In this document: positions 17,146 to 26,052 of the stretch, piece after piece
Layout of the letters: each line of letters starts with the position of its first letter
How positions within the stretch are numbered: the first letter of the stretch is position 1
Assembly (NCBI GenBank): GCA_964551435.1
Contig: CAZKBS010000003.1
Coordinates: 124,001 to 188,000 of the forward strand
Source: UBA2020 sp964551435
Lineage (GTDB): Bacteria > Pseudomonadota > Alphaproteobacteria > Micavibrionales > UBA2020
Reading direction: 5' to 3'
DNA length: 64,000 nt
Notes under the pieces: generated by a model
What the model saw: the letters and a program-made list of their open reading frames with translations, nothing else
What the model was told of the DNA's origin: nothing
Databases searched by the model: none
Program-made: the position numbers and the translations under genes

Positions 17146-18759
17146 TCAGGCCGCTTCGACCACGTCGATATTCATCGCGGCCGCGATGAGGGCGCGGGTG
17201 TATTCTTCTTTGGGATGGTCGAAAATCTGGCTGGTTTCGCCGCGCTCGACAACTTTGCCGCCGCGCATGACCAATACCTCGTGCGACATCGCGCGCACCA
17301 CGCGCAGGTCATGGCTGATGAACATATAGGCCAGATGATGCTTTTCCTGCAATCCACGCAGCAAGTCCACAATCTGCGCCTGCACCGACATATCAAGCGC
17401 CGATGTCGGCTCATCCAAAATAACGAATTTGGGGTTCAGCACCATCGCACGGGCAATCGCGATACGCTGGCGCTGGCCGCCGGAGAATTCATGCGGATAG
17501 CGGTTACGCGTATCGGGGTCAAGCCCGACCTCGCGCAGCGCCTGCACAACGCGATCTTCGCGTTCGCTGCGGGACAAATTACCAAAATGAACCTCAAGCC
17601 CCTCGCTGATAATCTGCGCCACCGACATACGCGGCGAAAGCGAACCGTAAGGGTCCTGAAATACAATCTGCATATCACGGCGGAGTGCGCGCAGCTCCTC
17701 GCCAGACATTTCGGACATCATGCGACCATTGAACATCACGGGCCCTTCGCTGCGGATCAACCGCAGCATCGCAAGACCCAGCGTCGTCTTGCCAGAGCCG
17801 GATTCCCCGACCACGCCGAGCGTATGACCGCGGCGCACCGTGATATCAACACCATCGACCGCTTTGACATGGTCAACCACGCGCTGAAATACCCCCTTTT
17901 TAACGGGGAACCAGACTTTTAAATCCTGCGCCTGCAAGATGGCATACGCTTCGTGGTCAACGGGCTGCGGGCGGCCTTTGGGCTGCGCCGCCAGCAGCAT
18001 GCGGGTATAGTCATGCTGGGGCGCGTCGAACAACGACTTGGTATCGGCCAGTTCGACCAGCTCGCCGCGGTACATCACGGCCACACGGTCGGCAACCTTG
18101 CGCACGACAGACAGGTCATGGGTAATCAGCAAAATCGCCATACCCATTTTCTTTTGCAAATCTTTGAGCAGTTTCAGCAGCTGCGCCTGCACGGTGACGT
18201 CAACGGCGGTTGTCGGCTCGTCGGCAATCAGCAAATCAGGCTCGTTCGCGAGCGCCATGGCAATCATCACGCGCTGGCGCTGCCCGCCCGACAATTCATG
18301 CGGATAAGCGCCAAGGCGCGTGGTTAGCTTTTGCAGCCCGACCATTTGCAGAAGCTCTACCACACGCGCGCGCGCCTGCGGAGTGGACATTTTTTTATGC
18401 AGAAACAGAACTTCGCTGATTTGTTTTTCAATCGTATGCAGCGGATTCAGGGACGTCATCGGTTCCTGAAAAATCATCGAAATGCGGTTGCCGCGGATGC
18501 TGCGCAGCGTATCGCCCGGCGCGCCCATCAGCTCCTGCCCGTCAAAAATGATGGAGCCGGAAGGGTGCTGCGCCAGCGGATAGGGCAGTAATTGCAATAT
18601 CGACAGCGCACTGACCGATTTGCCGGAGCCGGATTCCCCGACCACCGCCAGCGTTTCGCCCTTGTGGATAGAAAAACTGAGGTTCTTTACCGCCTGCGTA
18701 CGGCGCGGGCCGTTCACGAAATCGACGCTGAGGTTTTTGATATCAAGCAGCGGTTTCAT
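17146..18759 (-). CDS. yejF: Peptide/microcin C ABC importer, fused ATPase YejF
   Basis: Energises uptake of oligopeptides by the Yej complex. The 537-residue protein contains two complete ABC ATPase domains: first Walker A GESGSGKSVSALS, signature LSGGQRQRVMIA, Walker B LLIADEPTTAVD; second Walker A GESGSGKTTLGLA, signature FSGGQRQRIAIA, Walker B FVILDEPTSALD. Each is of the oligopeptide (Opp/Dpp) class. The tandem fusion on one chain with two single permeases defines the YejF type. Its ATG directly follows the yejE stop, with CAGGAGAAAT as ribosome site. Last gene of the operon. Confidence 0.93.
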   Translation of the reverse strand: MKPLLDIKNLSVDFVNGPRRTQAVKNLSFSIHKGETLAVVGESGSGKSVSALSILQLLPYPLAQHPSGSIIFDGQELMGAPGDTLRSIRGNRISMIFQEPMTSLNPLHTIEKQISEVLFLHKKMSTPQARARVVELLQMVGLQKLTTRLGAYPHELSGGQRQRVMIAMALANEPDLLIADEPTTAVDVTVQAQLLKLLKDLQKKMGMAILLITHDLSVVRKVADRVAVMYRGELVELADTKSLFDAPQHDYTRMLLAAQPKGRPQPVDHEAYAILQAQDLKVWFPVKKGVFQRVVDHVKAVDGVDITVRRGHTLGVVGESGSGKTTLGLAMLRLIRSEGPVMFNGRMMSEMSGEELRALRRDMQIVFQDPYGSLSPRMSVAQIISEGLEVHFGNLSRSEREDRVVQALREVGLDPDTRNRYPHEFSGGQRQRIAIARAMVLNPKFVILDEPTSALDMSVQAQIVDLLRGLQEKHHLAYMFISHDLRVVRAMSHEVLVMRGGKVVERGETSQIFDHPKEEYTRALIAAAMNIDVVEAA

Positions 18760-19797
18760 TTATTTCTCCTGAAAAACCTTGCGCGGGTCAAAGGCGTCAC
18801 GCACGGCCTCGCCAACAAAAGTCAGCAAACTCAGCATCACCGCCAGCGAGAGAAAGGCCGTAATCCCCAACCAGGGCGCCTGAAGATTATTTTTGCCCTG
18901 CGCCAGCAACTCGCCCAGCGACGGCGAGCCGGGCGGCAGGCCGAAGCCCAGAAAATCAAGCCCCGTCAGCGCGGTGATGGACCCCGTCAAAACAAACGGC
19001 ATCATGCTGAGCGTCGCCACCATTGCATTGGGCAGCGCATGGCGGAACATGATCACAGGCGTTGCCACGCCCAGCGCCTTGGCGGCACGGATATAATCAA
19101 GATTGCGCGCCTTCAGGAATTCCGCACGCACCACATCGACCAACGTCATCCACGAAAACAGCAGCATCAAACCCAGCAGCGTGAAGAAACTGGGCGTTAT
19201 CACGCTTGACATGATAATCAGCAGGAACAACACCGGCATGCCGCCCCATATTTCGATGAAGCGCTGGGAAAGAAGGTCGAACCAGCCGCCGAAATACCCC
19301 TCCATCGCGCCGACAATGACGCCGATCAGGCTGCTGAGCAGCGTCAGGCAGAGGCCGAACAAAATCGAAATGCGAAACCCGTAAATCAGCCGCGCCAGAA
19401 CATCGCGGCCCTGATCATCCGTACCCAGCCAGTTTTCGGTCGTGGGCGGCGATGGCGCGGGAACCTGTAAATTATAATTGATGGTGCGATAGGAGTAACG
19501 GATGGGCGGCCAGATCATCCATCCCTTTTGATTGATAAGCCCCTGCACGTAGGGGTCACGGTAGTCCGCCTCTGTTTCAAATTCTCCGCCAAAAGCCGTT
19601 TCGGGATAGGATTTGAAAACAGGCGCGTAGAATGCCCCGTCATATTTAACGATAATCGGTTTATCATTGGCCACCAGATTGGCCGAAACGGCAATCGCGA
19701 ATAATGCCAGAAAAATCCACAGCGAATACCAGCCGCGGCGATTGTTGCGGAACTGCTGCAGGCGGCGCTGGGTCATGGGAGAAAAACGGCTTGCCAT
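18760..19797 (-). CDS. yejE: ABC importer permease YejE
   Basis: Inner-membrane permease of the Yej importer, 345 residues. N-terminal membrane segment SLWIFLALFAIAVSANLVA (about 25-43), a periplasmic loop containing ENWLGTDDQGRDVLARLIYG (the OppC-type signature), and five further membrane helices with the EAA-type cytoplasmic loop EFLKARNLDYIRAAKALGV that contacts the ATPase. Start overlaps the yejB stop by one base (TAATG). The gene order yejA-yejB-yejE-yejF is the one found in E. coli. Confidence 0.93.
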   Translation of the reverse strand: MASRFSPMTQRRLQQFRNNRRGWYSLWIFLALFAIAVSANLVANDKPIIVKYDGAFYAPVFKSYPETAFGGEFETEADYRDPYVQGLINQKGWMIWPPIRYSYRTINYNLQVPAPSPPTTENWLGTDDQGRDVLARLIYGFRISILFGLCLTLLSSLIGVIVGAMEGYFGGWFDLLSQRFIEIWGGMPVLFLLIIMSSVITPSFFTLLGLMLLFSWMTLVDVVRAEFLKARNLDYIRAAKALGVATPVIMFRHALPNAMVATLSMMPFVLTGSITALTGLDFLGFGLPPGSPSLGELLAQGKNNLQAPWLGITAFLSLAVMLSLLTFVGEAVRDAFDPRKVFQEK

Positions 19798-20924
19798 TAC
19801 CGTGCCCCCTGCGCGCCGAAATCGATGCGCGGGTCAACCCACGTCATGGTCAGATCGCTGATGAGCTTGATAAACAGACCCATCAGCGTGAAAATATACA
19901 GCGTCCCGAACATGACAGGATAATCGCGGTTTATCACCGCCTCGAACCCGAGAAGACCAAGGCCGTCGAGCGAGAAGATCGTTTCAATAAGCAAAGAGTT
20001 GGCGAAGAATATCGACAGCAGCGCCGCAGGGAAACCCGCAATGACAATCAGCATCGCGTTGCGAAACACATGTCCGTAAAGCACGGTTTTTTCGGGCAGG
20101 CCCTTGGCGCGCGCGGTAATCACATATTGTTTGTTGATTTCCTCCAGAAAGGAGTTTTTGGTCAAAATCGTCAACCCCGCAAAGGCGCTGATGACCATCG
20201 CCGTCACCGGCAGCGTCATATGCCACAGGTAGTCGAGAATACGCCGCGGCCAGCTAAGTTCTTCCCAGTTGTCCGACACCAGACCGCGCAGCGGAAACCA
20301 GTCGAAATATTTTCCGCCGGCAAAAAACACAATCAGAAAAATAGCGAACAAAAAGCCGGGAATGGCATAGCCCGCGATAATCACGCCGCTGGTCCAGATA
20401 TCGAATGCGGAGCCGTCGCGCACAGCCTTGCGGATGCCGAGCGGGATGGAAATCATATACATCAGCAACGTCGTCCACAGGCCGAGCGAGATAGATACCG
20501 GCATTTTTTCCAGTACCAGATCCACCACGCGGCGGTCGCGGAAATAGCTCTGCCCGAAATCGAATTTCAGGTAATTGCCGAGCATCAGCAGGAAACGCTC
20601 CCCCATCGGTTTGTCAAAGCCGAATTGTTTTTCAAGCTCCGCAATAAAAGCAGGGTCGAGACCCTGCGCACCGCGATACTTGCTGGTTTCGCTGCTGGCG
20701 CCGCTGCCCGTCATCTGCTGCTGCATCATCTGGGTTGCCGATGACGTATCACTGCCACCGCCGGAAAAACGTTCGGTCGCGCCGGCATCAATCCCCTGCA
20801 GCTTCGCCAGCACCTGTTCAACCGGCCCGCCGGGGGCGATTTGCACAATCAGGAAATTGAGCAGAATGATGCCGAACAAAGTCGGCACCATGAAAAGCAA
20901 ACGGCGGATGATATAGGCAGCCAT
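19797..20924 (-). CDS. yejB: ABC importer permease YejB
   Basis: Second inner-membrane permease of the Yej importer, 375 residues, OppB-like. It starts with the standard first helix and motif RRLLFMVPTLFGIILLNFLI and FGIILLNFLIVQIAPGGPVE; the EAA loop is KNSFLEEINKQYVITARAKG. A roughly 60-residue periplasmic insertion after the first helix (GGGSDTSSATQMMQQQMTGS) is a YejB feature. The stop overlaps yejE and the start is 19 bases after yejA. Confidence 0.93.
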   Translation of the reverse strand: MAAYIIRRLLFMVPTLFGIILLNFLIVQIAPGGPVEQVLAKLQGIDAGATERFSGGGSDTSSATQMMQQQMTGSGASSETSKYRGAQGLDPAFIAELEKQFGFDKPMGERFLLMLGNYLKFDFGQSYFRDRRVVDLVLEKMPVSISLGLWTTLLMYMISIPLGIRKAVRDGSAFDIWTSGVIIAGYAIPGFLFAIFLIVFFAGGKYFDWFPLRGLVSDNWEELSWPRRILDYLWHMTLPVTAMVISAFAGLTILTKNSFLEEINKQYVITARAKGLPEKTVLYGHVFRNAMLIVIAGFPAALLSIFFANSLLIETIFSLDGLGLLGFEAVINRDYPVMFGTLYIFTLMGLFIKLISDLTMTWVDPRIDFGAQGAR

Positions 20925-20943
20925 GTATTACGCGTTCTTTCGT

Positions 20944-22821
20944 TTATTTACCGCCGGCAGCATCGCCTTCGCGTTTTTTCAGGTCGGCGGCTTTTTGCGC
21001 ATCGTACCACCATGTATTGACGATACCCAGATTGTATTTGGCCGGTTTTTCAGGATGGCCGAATTTATCCCAGTAGGCGACACGGTTAAAGCGGCTATGC
21101 CACTGCGGAATGACATAGTGATTCCACAGCAACACGCGGTCAAGCGCGCGCGTAACAGCCAGCAATTCTTCACGGTCCGGAGCGGCAATCAGCTTCTGGA
21201 TCAGGTCGTCAATGACAGGGTTTTTGATACCCATCAGATTGCGGCTGCCTTTGACGTCGGCCTTTGCCGAACCCCAGAAATCCAGCTGCTCATTCCCCGG
21301 GGACAGCGATTGGCCGAAGGTTTCGATGGCCACATCGAAATCGAAATCATCCATGCGTTTCTGGTACTGCGCCGTATCCACAACGCGCAGCGTCGCCGCA
21401 ATCCCCAAACGTTTAAGATTGCCGATGAAGGGGTTTACCCAGCGCTCGAAAATCGGGCGGTTAACAAGAATTTCGAAGCGGAATTCCTTGCCGTCCTTTT
21501 CCAAAAGCTTGTTCTTGCCCATTTTCCATCCCGCCGCTTCCAGCATCTCCCGCGCTTTGGCAAGCTGCGCGCGCATGTCGTTGCCGCTGCCCGATGTTAC
21601 GGGGTTTTTATATTCCTGCGTGAAAACTTCGTCGGGTATTTTGCCGCGGTAAGCTTCGAGTATCTCGAGCTCGCGCCCTTGCGGCAAACCGCTGGCGGCG
21701 AGTTCGGAGTTGGCAAAATAGCTGTTCGTGCGCGTATAGGAACCATAGGCCAGCTGACGGTTCGACCATTCAAAATCGAAAGCGTAATTCAGCGCGGCGC
21801 GGGTTTGCGCATCGGCAAAAGCCGCACGGCGGGTGTTGAGCACAAAAGCCTGCATGCCGGCAGGCAGGCTATGAACGATTTCTTCTTTGCGGATCAGCCC
21901 GCGCTTCACAGGGCGCTGGCCGTCGTATTCGACCTTCCAAGCCTTGGCGCTGGTTTCCTGACGGATATCATAGGCGCCGGTGAAAAACGCCTGAAACTGC
22001 ACCGTTTCATCCAGAAAGGCATCGAAGGTAATCGTATCAAAATTATACTGGCCACGGTTGACCGGCAGGTCTTTTGCCCACCAGTCTTTTACGCGTTCAT
22101 AAACGATGCGGCGTCCGGGATCGACACTTTTGATTTTATAAGGGCCGCTGCCGACAACCGGCGTCAGCGTGGTGGCGGAAAAATCCTTTCCCTCAAACGC
22201 ATGTTTGGGCAGCACGGGCATCTGCCCCATGATCAGCGGCAATTCGCGGTTACCCGCCATATTGAACACAAACGTGACGCGGTGCGGCGTTTCAGCCTTG
22301 GCTTCTTTGACGTTGTTGTAATAGCTGCGATAAAAAGGATGCCCCTTTTCCATCAGGGTCTGGAACGTCCACACAACATCCGCGGCGGTCAGGGGTTTGC
22401 CATCGTGGAACTTCGCGCCTGTGCGCAGGTTGAAAGTGACCGAGCTGCGATCTTCAGGCATTTCGATACTCTCGGCAATCTGGCCGTATTCCGTGAAGGC
22501 TTCGTCATCAGCATTGTTGAGCAAGGACTGGAATGTCAGCGAAAGCCCCGGCGCCGCTTCGCCGCGCAGCGTATAGGGATTAAGCGTGTCGAACGTGCCA
22601 AGGGATGCAAGGCGCATATCGCCGCCCTTGGGCGCATCCGGATTCACATATTCGAAATGGGTGAAATCGGGGCCGTATTTCGGCGCGCCATGCAGGGCCA
22701 TGGCATGCATCGGGGCGGATGATGTTTGCGCCGCGGCCATTTGCGACACCCCGAAAACCGATAAAAACACGCCCGCCAGCGCGGCGGCGGCGAGCATCTG
22801 GCGTGCAGGCTGTGTGAACAT
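20944..22821 (-). CDS. yejA: Periplasmic peptide-binding protein YejA
   Basis: Solute-binding component of the Yej importer, family 5 extracellular binding protein, 625 residues. Signal peptide: MFTQPARQMLAAAALAGVFL then SVFGVSQMAAAQ, likely cut after AAAQ or AMA. Mature start HGAPKYGPDFTHFEYVNPDA and the ATL..FDTLNPYTL segment are typical of YejA, which in enterobacteria binds microcin C and other peptides. The frame is open to 23004, but ATG 22821 starts the signal peptide and has AGGGGA five bases upstream. First gene of the operon; its promoter should lie in 22822-22961. Confidence 0.92.
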   Translation of the reverse strand: MFTQPARQMLAAAALAGVFLSVFGVSQMAAAQTSSAPMHAMALHGAPKYGPDFTHFEYVNPDAPKGGDMRLASLGTFDTLNPYTLRGEAAPGLSLTFQSLLNNADDEAFTEYGQIAESIEMPEDRSSVTFNLRTGAKFHDGKPLTAADVVWTFQTLMEKGHPFYRSYYNNVKEAKAETPHRVTFVFNMAGNRELPLIMGQMPVLPKHAFEGKDFSATTLTPVVGSGPYKIKSVDPGRRIVYERVKDWWAKDLPVNRGQYNFDTITFDAFLDETVQFQAFFTGAYDIRQETSAKAWKVEYDGQRPVKRGLIRKEEIVHSLPAGMQAFVLNTRRAAFADAQTRAALNYAFDFEWSNRQLAYGSYTRTNSYFANSELAASGLPQGRELEILEAYRGKIPDEVFTQEYKNPVTSGSGNDMRAQLAKAREMLEAAGWKMGKNKLLEKDGKEFRFEILVNRPIFERWVNPFIGNLKRLGIAATLRVVDTAQYQKRMDDFDFDVAIETFGQSLSPGNEQLDFWGSAKADVKGSRNLMGIKNPVIDDLIQKLIAAPDREELLAVTRALDRVLLWNHYVIPQWHSRFNRVAYWDKFGHPEKPAKYNLGIVNTWWYDAQKAADLKKREGDAAGGK

Positions 22822-22961
22822 GTAAATCCCCTGAAAATACAAAAACTTAGATGAGACATGGACGATTTTTACTATACCGCCTGCCCCCGCAGGGTGCAAG
22901 GGCTGCGCCTTTGTGAAAAAATGCCGGAGAAGGGCCGGGCGGCACAGGACATTCCCAAAAA

Positions 22962-22995
22962 ACAAAACCGCCGGACTTGCGCCCGGCGGCTTTGT
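22962..22995 (-). terminator. Terminator of the dotA-like gene
   Basis: Minus-strand hairpin with a GCCGCCGG/CCGGCGGT stem, loop GCGCAAGT, followed by TTTGTTTTTT, 18 bases after the dotA-like stop. Confidence 0.85.
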
Positions 22996-23012
22996 AACCA
23001 ACACTTCAGTAT

Positions 23013-25880
23013 TTAACCGTTCTTTGTTACATCAGGTTTTTTCAGTTTGACACCATTGCGGTTAAAGTTACCGGCAGCACCACCACCAAACTGACCCATG
23101 ACGTTAGACGCAGCATACATCATACCAGCCGCCGAGTTGTCGTCGAAGCTTTGGTCAGGCGTACCACCCAGCCAGCGCATCATCGCACTCGGGATCAGGT
23201 CCATCAGCTTGAAGGTAGAGTTTGCAGCCGTGTAGATCGCACCCACATAGATGACCGTGTAGGCCACGTGAGAGATCAGGCGGGTCATAGTACCCATTTC
23301 GGCACGCAGCGCACTCACACCGTTCAGGAAGTTGGCGTGGAAGTAGACCACGAAGGTGTTGAAGATAAGCATCGCACCCACGAAACCAACCACGACCAGC
23401 ACCGGACGAACCAGTACGTTCAGCCACAGGATCCAGCAGGTCTTAGCAGCACCGGCAAGGCCTTCACCTTCAGAAGACAGGTGAGCCAGCGCGGCGATCG
23501 GAACCATCGCGACAGCTTCGAAGACCGAGATGATCCAGGTCAGCACCGCGAAGGTCACGCGCAGCAGCGGCAGGACGGGCACCATATAGGACAGCATCAT
23601 ACCGGCCAGCATGGCCATGGCAGACAGAGATTGTATACCACGGAGCAGACCGCTCGACGCCAAACCTTCACCGATGGTGAAACCGGCGATAGTGATCGTC
23701 GAGAGAGACTGTAGAATGGTCATCAGACCCCAGATGCTTGAAGCATACAGCATGATTGTGCGACCAGCTTCGACCAGCTTGACGAACGGATAGGTATTGC
23801 CGTTCGGGTCATGCAGGGCGAAGATGAAAGACGAATGCTCGCTGGGGATCAGGCGGGAAGCCACGGCATCCATCAGCGCGCCAGAGCTGCTTGCCGATTT
23901 CACCAGAGACGCGATGGACTCGCCACCGGCTTCACCCGTGAACTCGGTACCGCCCGTGTTGACGGAACGTGCCGCACCAACAGCGCCTTCACCAGCCGGA
24001 CGCATAGAGCCACCGGTCGGGTCGTTCATCTGCTGATCCCACCACAGTTGATAGTGTGCGGTGATTTCACGCGTTCTCTTTTCGATCAGCGACTGCTGTT
24101 CGGTATTCGTGGTCTGTTCGGGGATGACGTCCCACAGAGTACCCGGGACGACAGACACCGGCAGGTCACGCGCCGCCATGGCAAAGCCGTTGATCATACC
24201 GATATAGTGCGGGAACAGGCCCATACCTGCCCAACCTTTATCGGTCAGCTCTTCCATCATATCGTCGTTGATATAGTCAACCAGTCTCGTCAGGGAGCCA
24301 CCGGTCGTCGCGGTCGTGCAAACCGGCGCACCGCAATATGCCGTGTTGATACGTTCCATAATGGTGTTGACCATATCCTGGTGGCAGCTCAGATCCGGGA
24401 AGCCGCTCTCGGTACCACCGGCACCGCACTGGCTGACACCGCCGCTGCAGCCGGCACCTTGCCAGCTGGACAGACTTGCGGCCTGTTCTTCAACCGGGTT
24501 CGGGCCACCGCCGTTGGGGCGCATATGGCGGCCAACGAAAGCACAGGCGAAGTTATGTGCTTGGTTCATAACCGGGCCGGGTTCGGCGAACAGGCCACCG
24601 GAATACGCTGTAGCGCGGTCACCGAACAAAGCATTACTCATGTCACGCTGGAAAAGCAGAGCCGCGTTTTCAAGCGCATGCTGCGGCTGGGAGTTGGCGA
24701 CAGTGAAGGCATAGCTCTCGTTCGAGCCATCCTGTACGCGGAATTCGACTTTACCGCACAGATTGGCCGCAGCAGAACCGTAAGTGAAAGATACCGTGTT
24801 GCCGAACATCTGGGTATTGGGGCCACGGCGCTGAACGATGTAGCGGCCCGGGAAGAGCGTCGGTACACCTGCCTGAACACGGGATTCCGTGTTGTAGGCA
24901 ATCTGGCAGACTTTCATACGGGCAAGGCTCGAGACCACACCACCAACCTCTTGCGAGGGCAGGAAGCTTGCGATCAGGTTGCTAGAGTTAAGCACGCCGC
25001 CGACATAGGTATTCCACGCGCGGGTACCGAAGTTGGACCCCCATTCAGCCAGTTTCATAACGGCAAACTGGCCCGAGCTGAAACCCGTGGTGCCCAGCGG
25101 GATCATCAGACCCAGCGCGAAAACGACGCGGATCGGCGTCCAGACCATGTTATGGCGACCGCCACCGACGATACCGGTTTTCGCCGTATCGACAACGATG
25201 GACAAGATCATCCAGAAAATCATCACAGCCGCAACGACCATGATACCGGTGTTGTAAACCTGCATCAGACCGGTCAGGGCGTTTTGCAGCAAACCACCTT
25301 CACCCACCGTCGATTGACGCAGAACCTTGTCAAGCACCATCAGGCCGAGGTCGGCAGAGGCGCGCGTCGGATCTGCCGTCGTGGAGGCATCATATGCCGT
25401 ACGGGTATCGAACATCGCGCCCTTCACACCACCGAAGCCACCGCTAAGCACGGTTTCAATATCGGTAACGCCATCGCCTTTATTATAAGGGTCGCCGGGG
25501 TGGGAGAAAATCTGCGCTTGCGCCGCAGTACCCAGACCAAGGGTCACGGTCAGCAGGAAAGTGACAATCGCGCTCAGGGTCACGACGATCATCATAATCA
25601 CGGAAAGGAACAACCCCCACTGCATCGGTGTGGCGCGCTGAACGCGGAGGTTATACCAGGCTTCGGCAAGCAACTGCGGGAAGGAATATTTTTTAATCCC
25701 TTCGATGCCGTAGCGAGTCGCGGGGTGGTTATGCGGGATAAGCCCGGCTTGCGCGAACATCAGCGCGAGCGTGCGCATGAATACCGGCCCGATGTGCGAG
25801 AAGTGCTGAAAACACAGACTAAACTGCGGCATGAACAGGAATGCTGCTACAGAAGTTCCTTTTACACGCTTGTCGCTCAT
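23013..25880 (-). CDS. DotA/TraY-family integral membrane protein, stand-alone
   Basis: A 955-residue polytopic protein resembling DotA of the Legionella Dot/Icm type IVB secretion system and TraY of IncI conjugation. Membrane helices occur near 88-116 (SVIMMIVVTLSAIVTFLLTV), 210-275 (GIMVVAAVMIFWMILSIVVD, IRVVFALGLMIPLGTTG) and several between about 700 and 900 (LSAMAMLAGMMLSYMVPVLP, VVVGFVGAMLIFNTFVVYF). A long, cysteine-containing extracytoplasmic loop fills about 280-690 (CHQDMVNTIMERINTAYCGA). The first 85 residues are cytoplasmic and basic. No other dot/icm, tra or relaxase gene is in the window, so its role is unknown. It has a consensus promoter and a CtrA box of its own. Bases use more GGT/ACC-type, less extreme codons than its neighbours. 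Confidence 0.82.
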   Translation of the reverse strand: MSDKRVKGTSVAAFLFMPQFSLCFQHFSHIGPVFMRTLALMFAQAGLIPHNHPATRYGIEGIKKYSFPQLLAEAWYNLRVQRATPMQWGLFLSVIMMIVVTLSAIVTFLLTVTLGLGTAAQAQIFSHPGDPYNKGDGVTDIETVLSGGFGGVKGAMFDTRTAYDASTTADPTRASADLGLMVLDKVLRQSTVGEGGLLQNALTGLMQVYNTGIMVVAAVMIFWMILSIVVDTAKTGIVGGGRHNMVWTPIRVVFALGLMIPLGTTGFSSGQFAVMKLAEWGSNFGTRAWNTYVGGVLNSSNLIASFLPSQEVGGVVSSLARMKVCQIAYNTESRVQAGVPTLFPGRYIVQRRGPNTQMFGNTVSFTYGSAAANLCGKVEFRVQDGSNESYAFTVANSQPQHALENAALLFQRDMSNALFGDRATAYSGGLFAEPGPVMNQAHNFACAFVGRHMRPNGGGPNPVEEQAASLSSWQGAGCSGGVSQCGAGGTESGFPDLSCHQDMVNTIMERINTAYCGAPVCTTATTGGSLTRLVDYINDDMMEELTDKGWAGMGLFPHYIGMINGFAMAARDLPVSVVPGTLWDVIPEQTTNTEQQSLIEKRTREITAHYQLWWDQQMNDPTGGSMRPAGEGAVGAARSVNTGGTEFTGEAGGESIASLVKSASSSGALMDAVASRLIPSEHSSFIFALHDPNGNTYPFVKLVEAGRTIMLYASSIWGLMTILQSLSTITIAGFTIGEGLASSGLLRGIQSLSAMAMLAGMMLSYMVPVLPLLRVTFAVLTWIISVFEAVAMVPIAALAHLSSEGEGLAGAAKTCWILWLNVLVRPVLVVVGFVGAMLIFNTFVVYFHANFLNGVSALRAEMGTMTRLISHVAYTVIYVGAIYTAANSTFKLMDLIPSAMMRWLGGTPDQSFDDNSAAGMMYAASNVMGQFGGGAAGNFNRNGVKLKKPDVTKNG

Positions 25881-25932
25881 GGCTTTACCCCGACTAGAAA
25901 TACCACACCACCTTCTTCAGGCTTATAAGATC

Positions 25933-25961
25933 ATCTTACGCCTTTTTCTTAAAATCGTCAA
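25933..25961 (-). promoter_or_regulatory. Sigma-70-type promoter of the dotA-like gene
   Basis: On the minus strand TTGACG (25956-25961), 17 bases, TAAGAT (25933-25938), giving a 5' leader of about 45 bases. It lies in the only strongly AT-rich gap of the window (25881-26052). Confidence 0.65.
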
Positions 25962-26006
25962 ATTTATTGACATTTATGCAAAATTTTCATCAAATTTTAT
26001 CTAAAT

Positions 26007-26021
26007 TTAACCATTGATTAA
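26007..26021. promoter_or_regulatory. Perfect CtrA-box consensus upstream of the dotA-like gene
   Basis: TTAA (26007-26010), CCATTGA, TTAA (26018-26021): an exact TTAA-N7-TTAA, about 46 bases upstream of the -35 element of the dotA-like promoter. The surrounding DNA is AT-rich, which raises the chance expectation. Confidence 0.45.
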
Positions 26022-26052
26022 TTCAATGAAAACAAATAAAAATTTGACTTTC

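Noticed and set aside
23013..25880. Recent horizontal transfer of the dotA-like gene
   Set aside because: Codon use looks milder than neighbours, but there are no integrase, repeats or att sites; the difference could reflect expression or membrane composition.
23811..25928. 705-codon plus-strand frame opposite the dotA-like gene
   Set aside because: Low-complexity Arg/His-rich translation typical of a GC-rich antisense shadow; the minus-strand gene has promoter, terminator and membrane helices.
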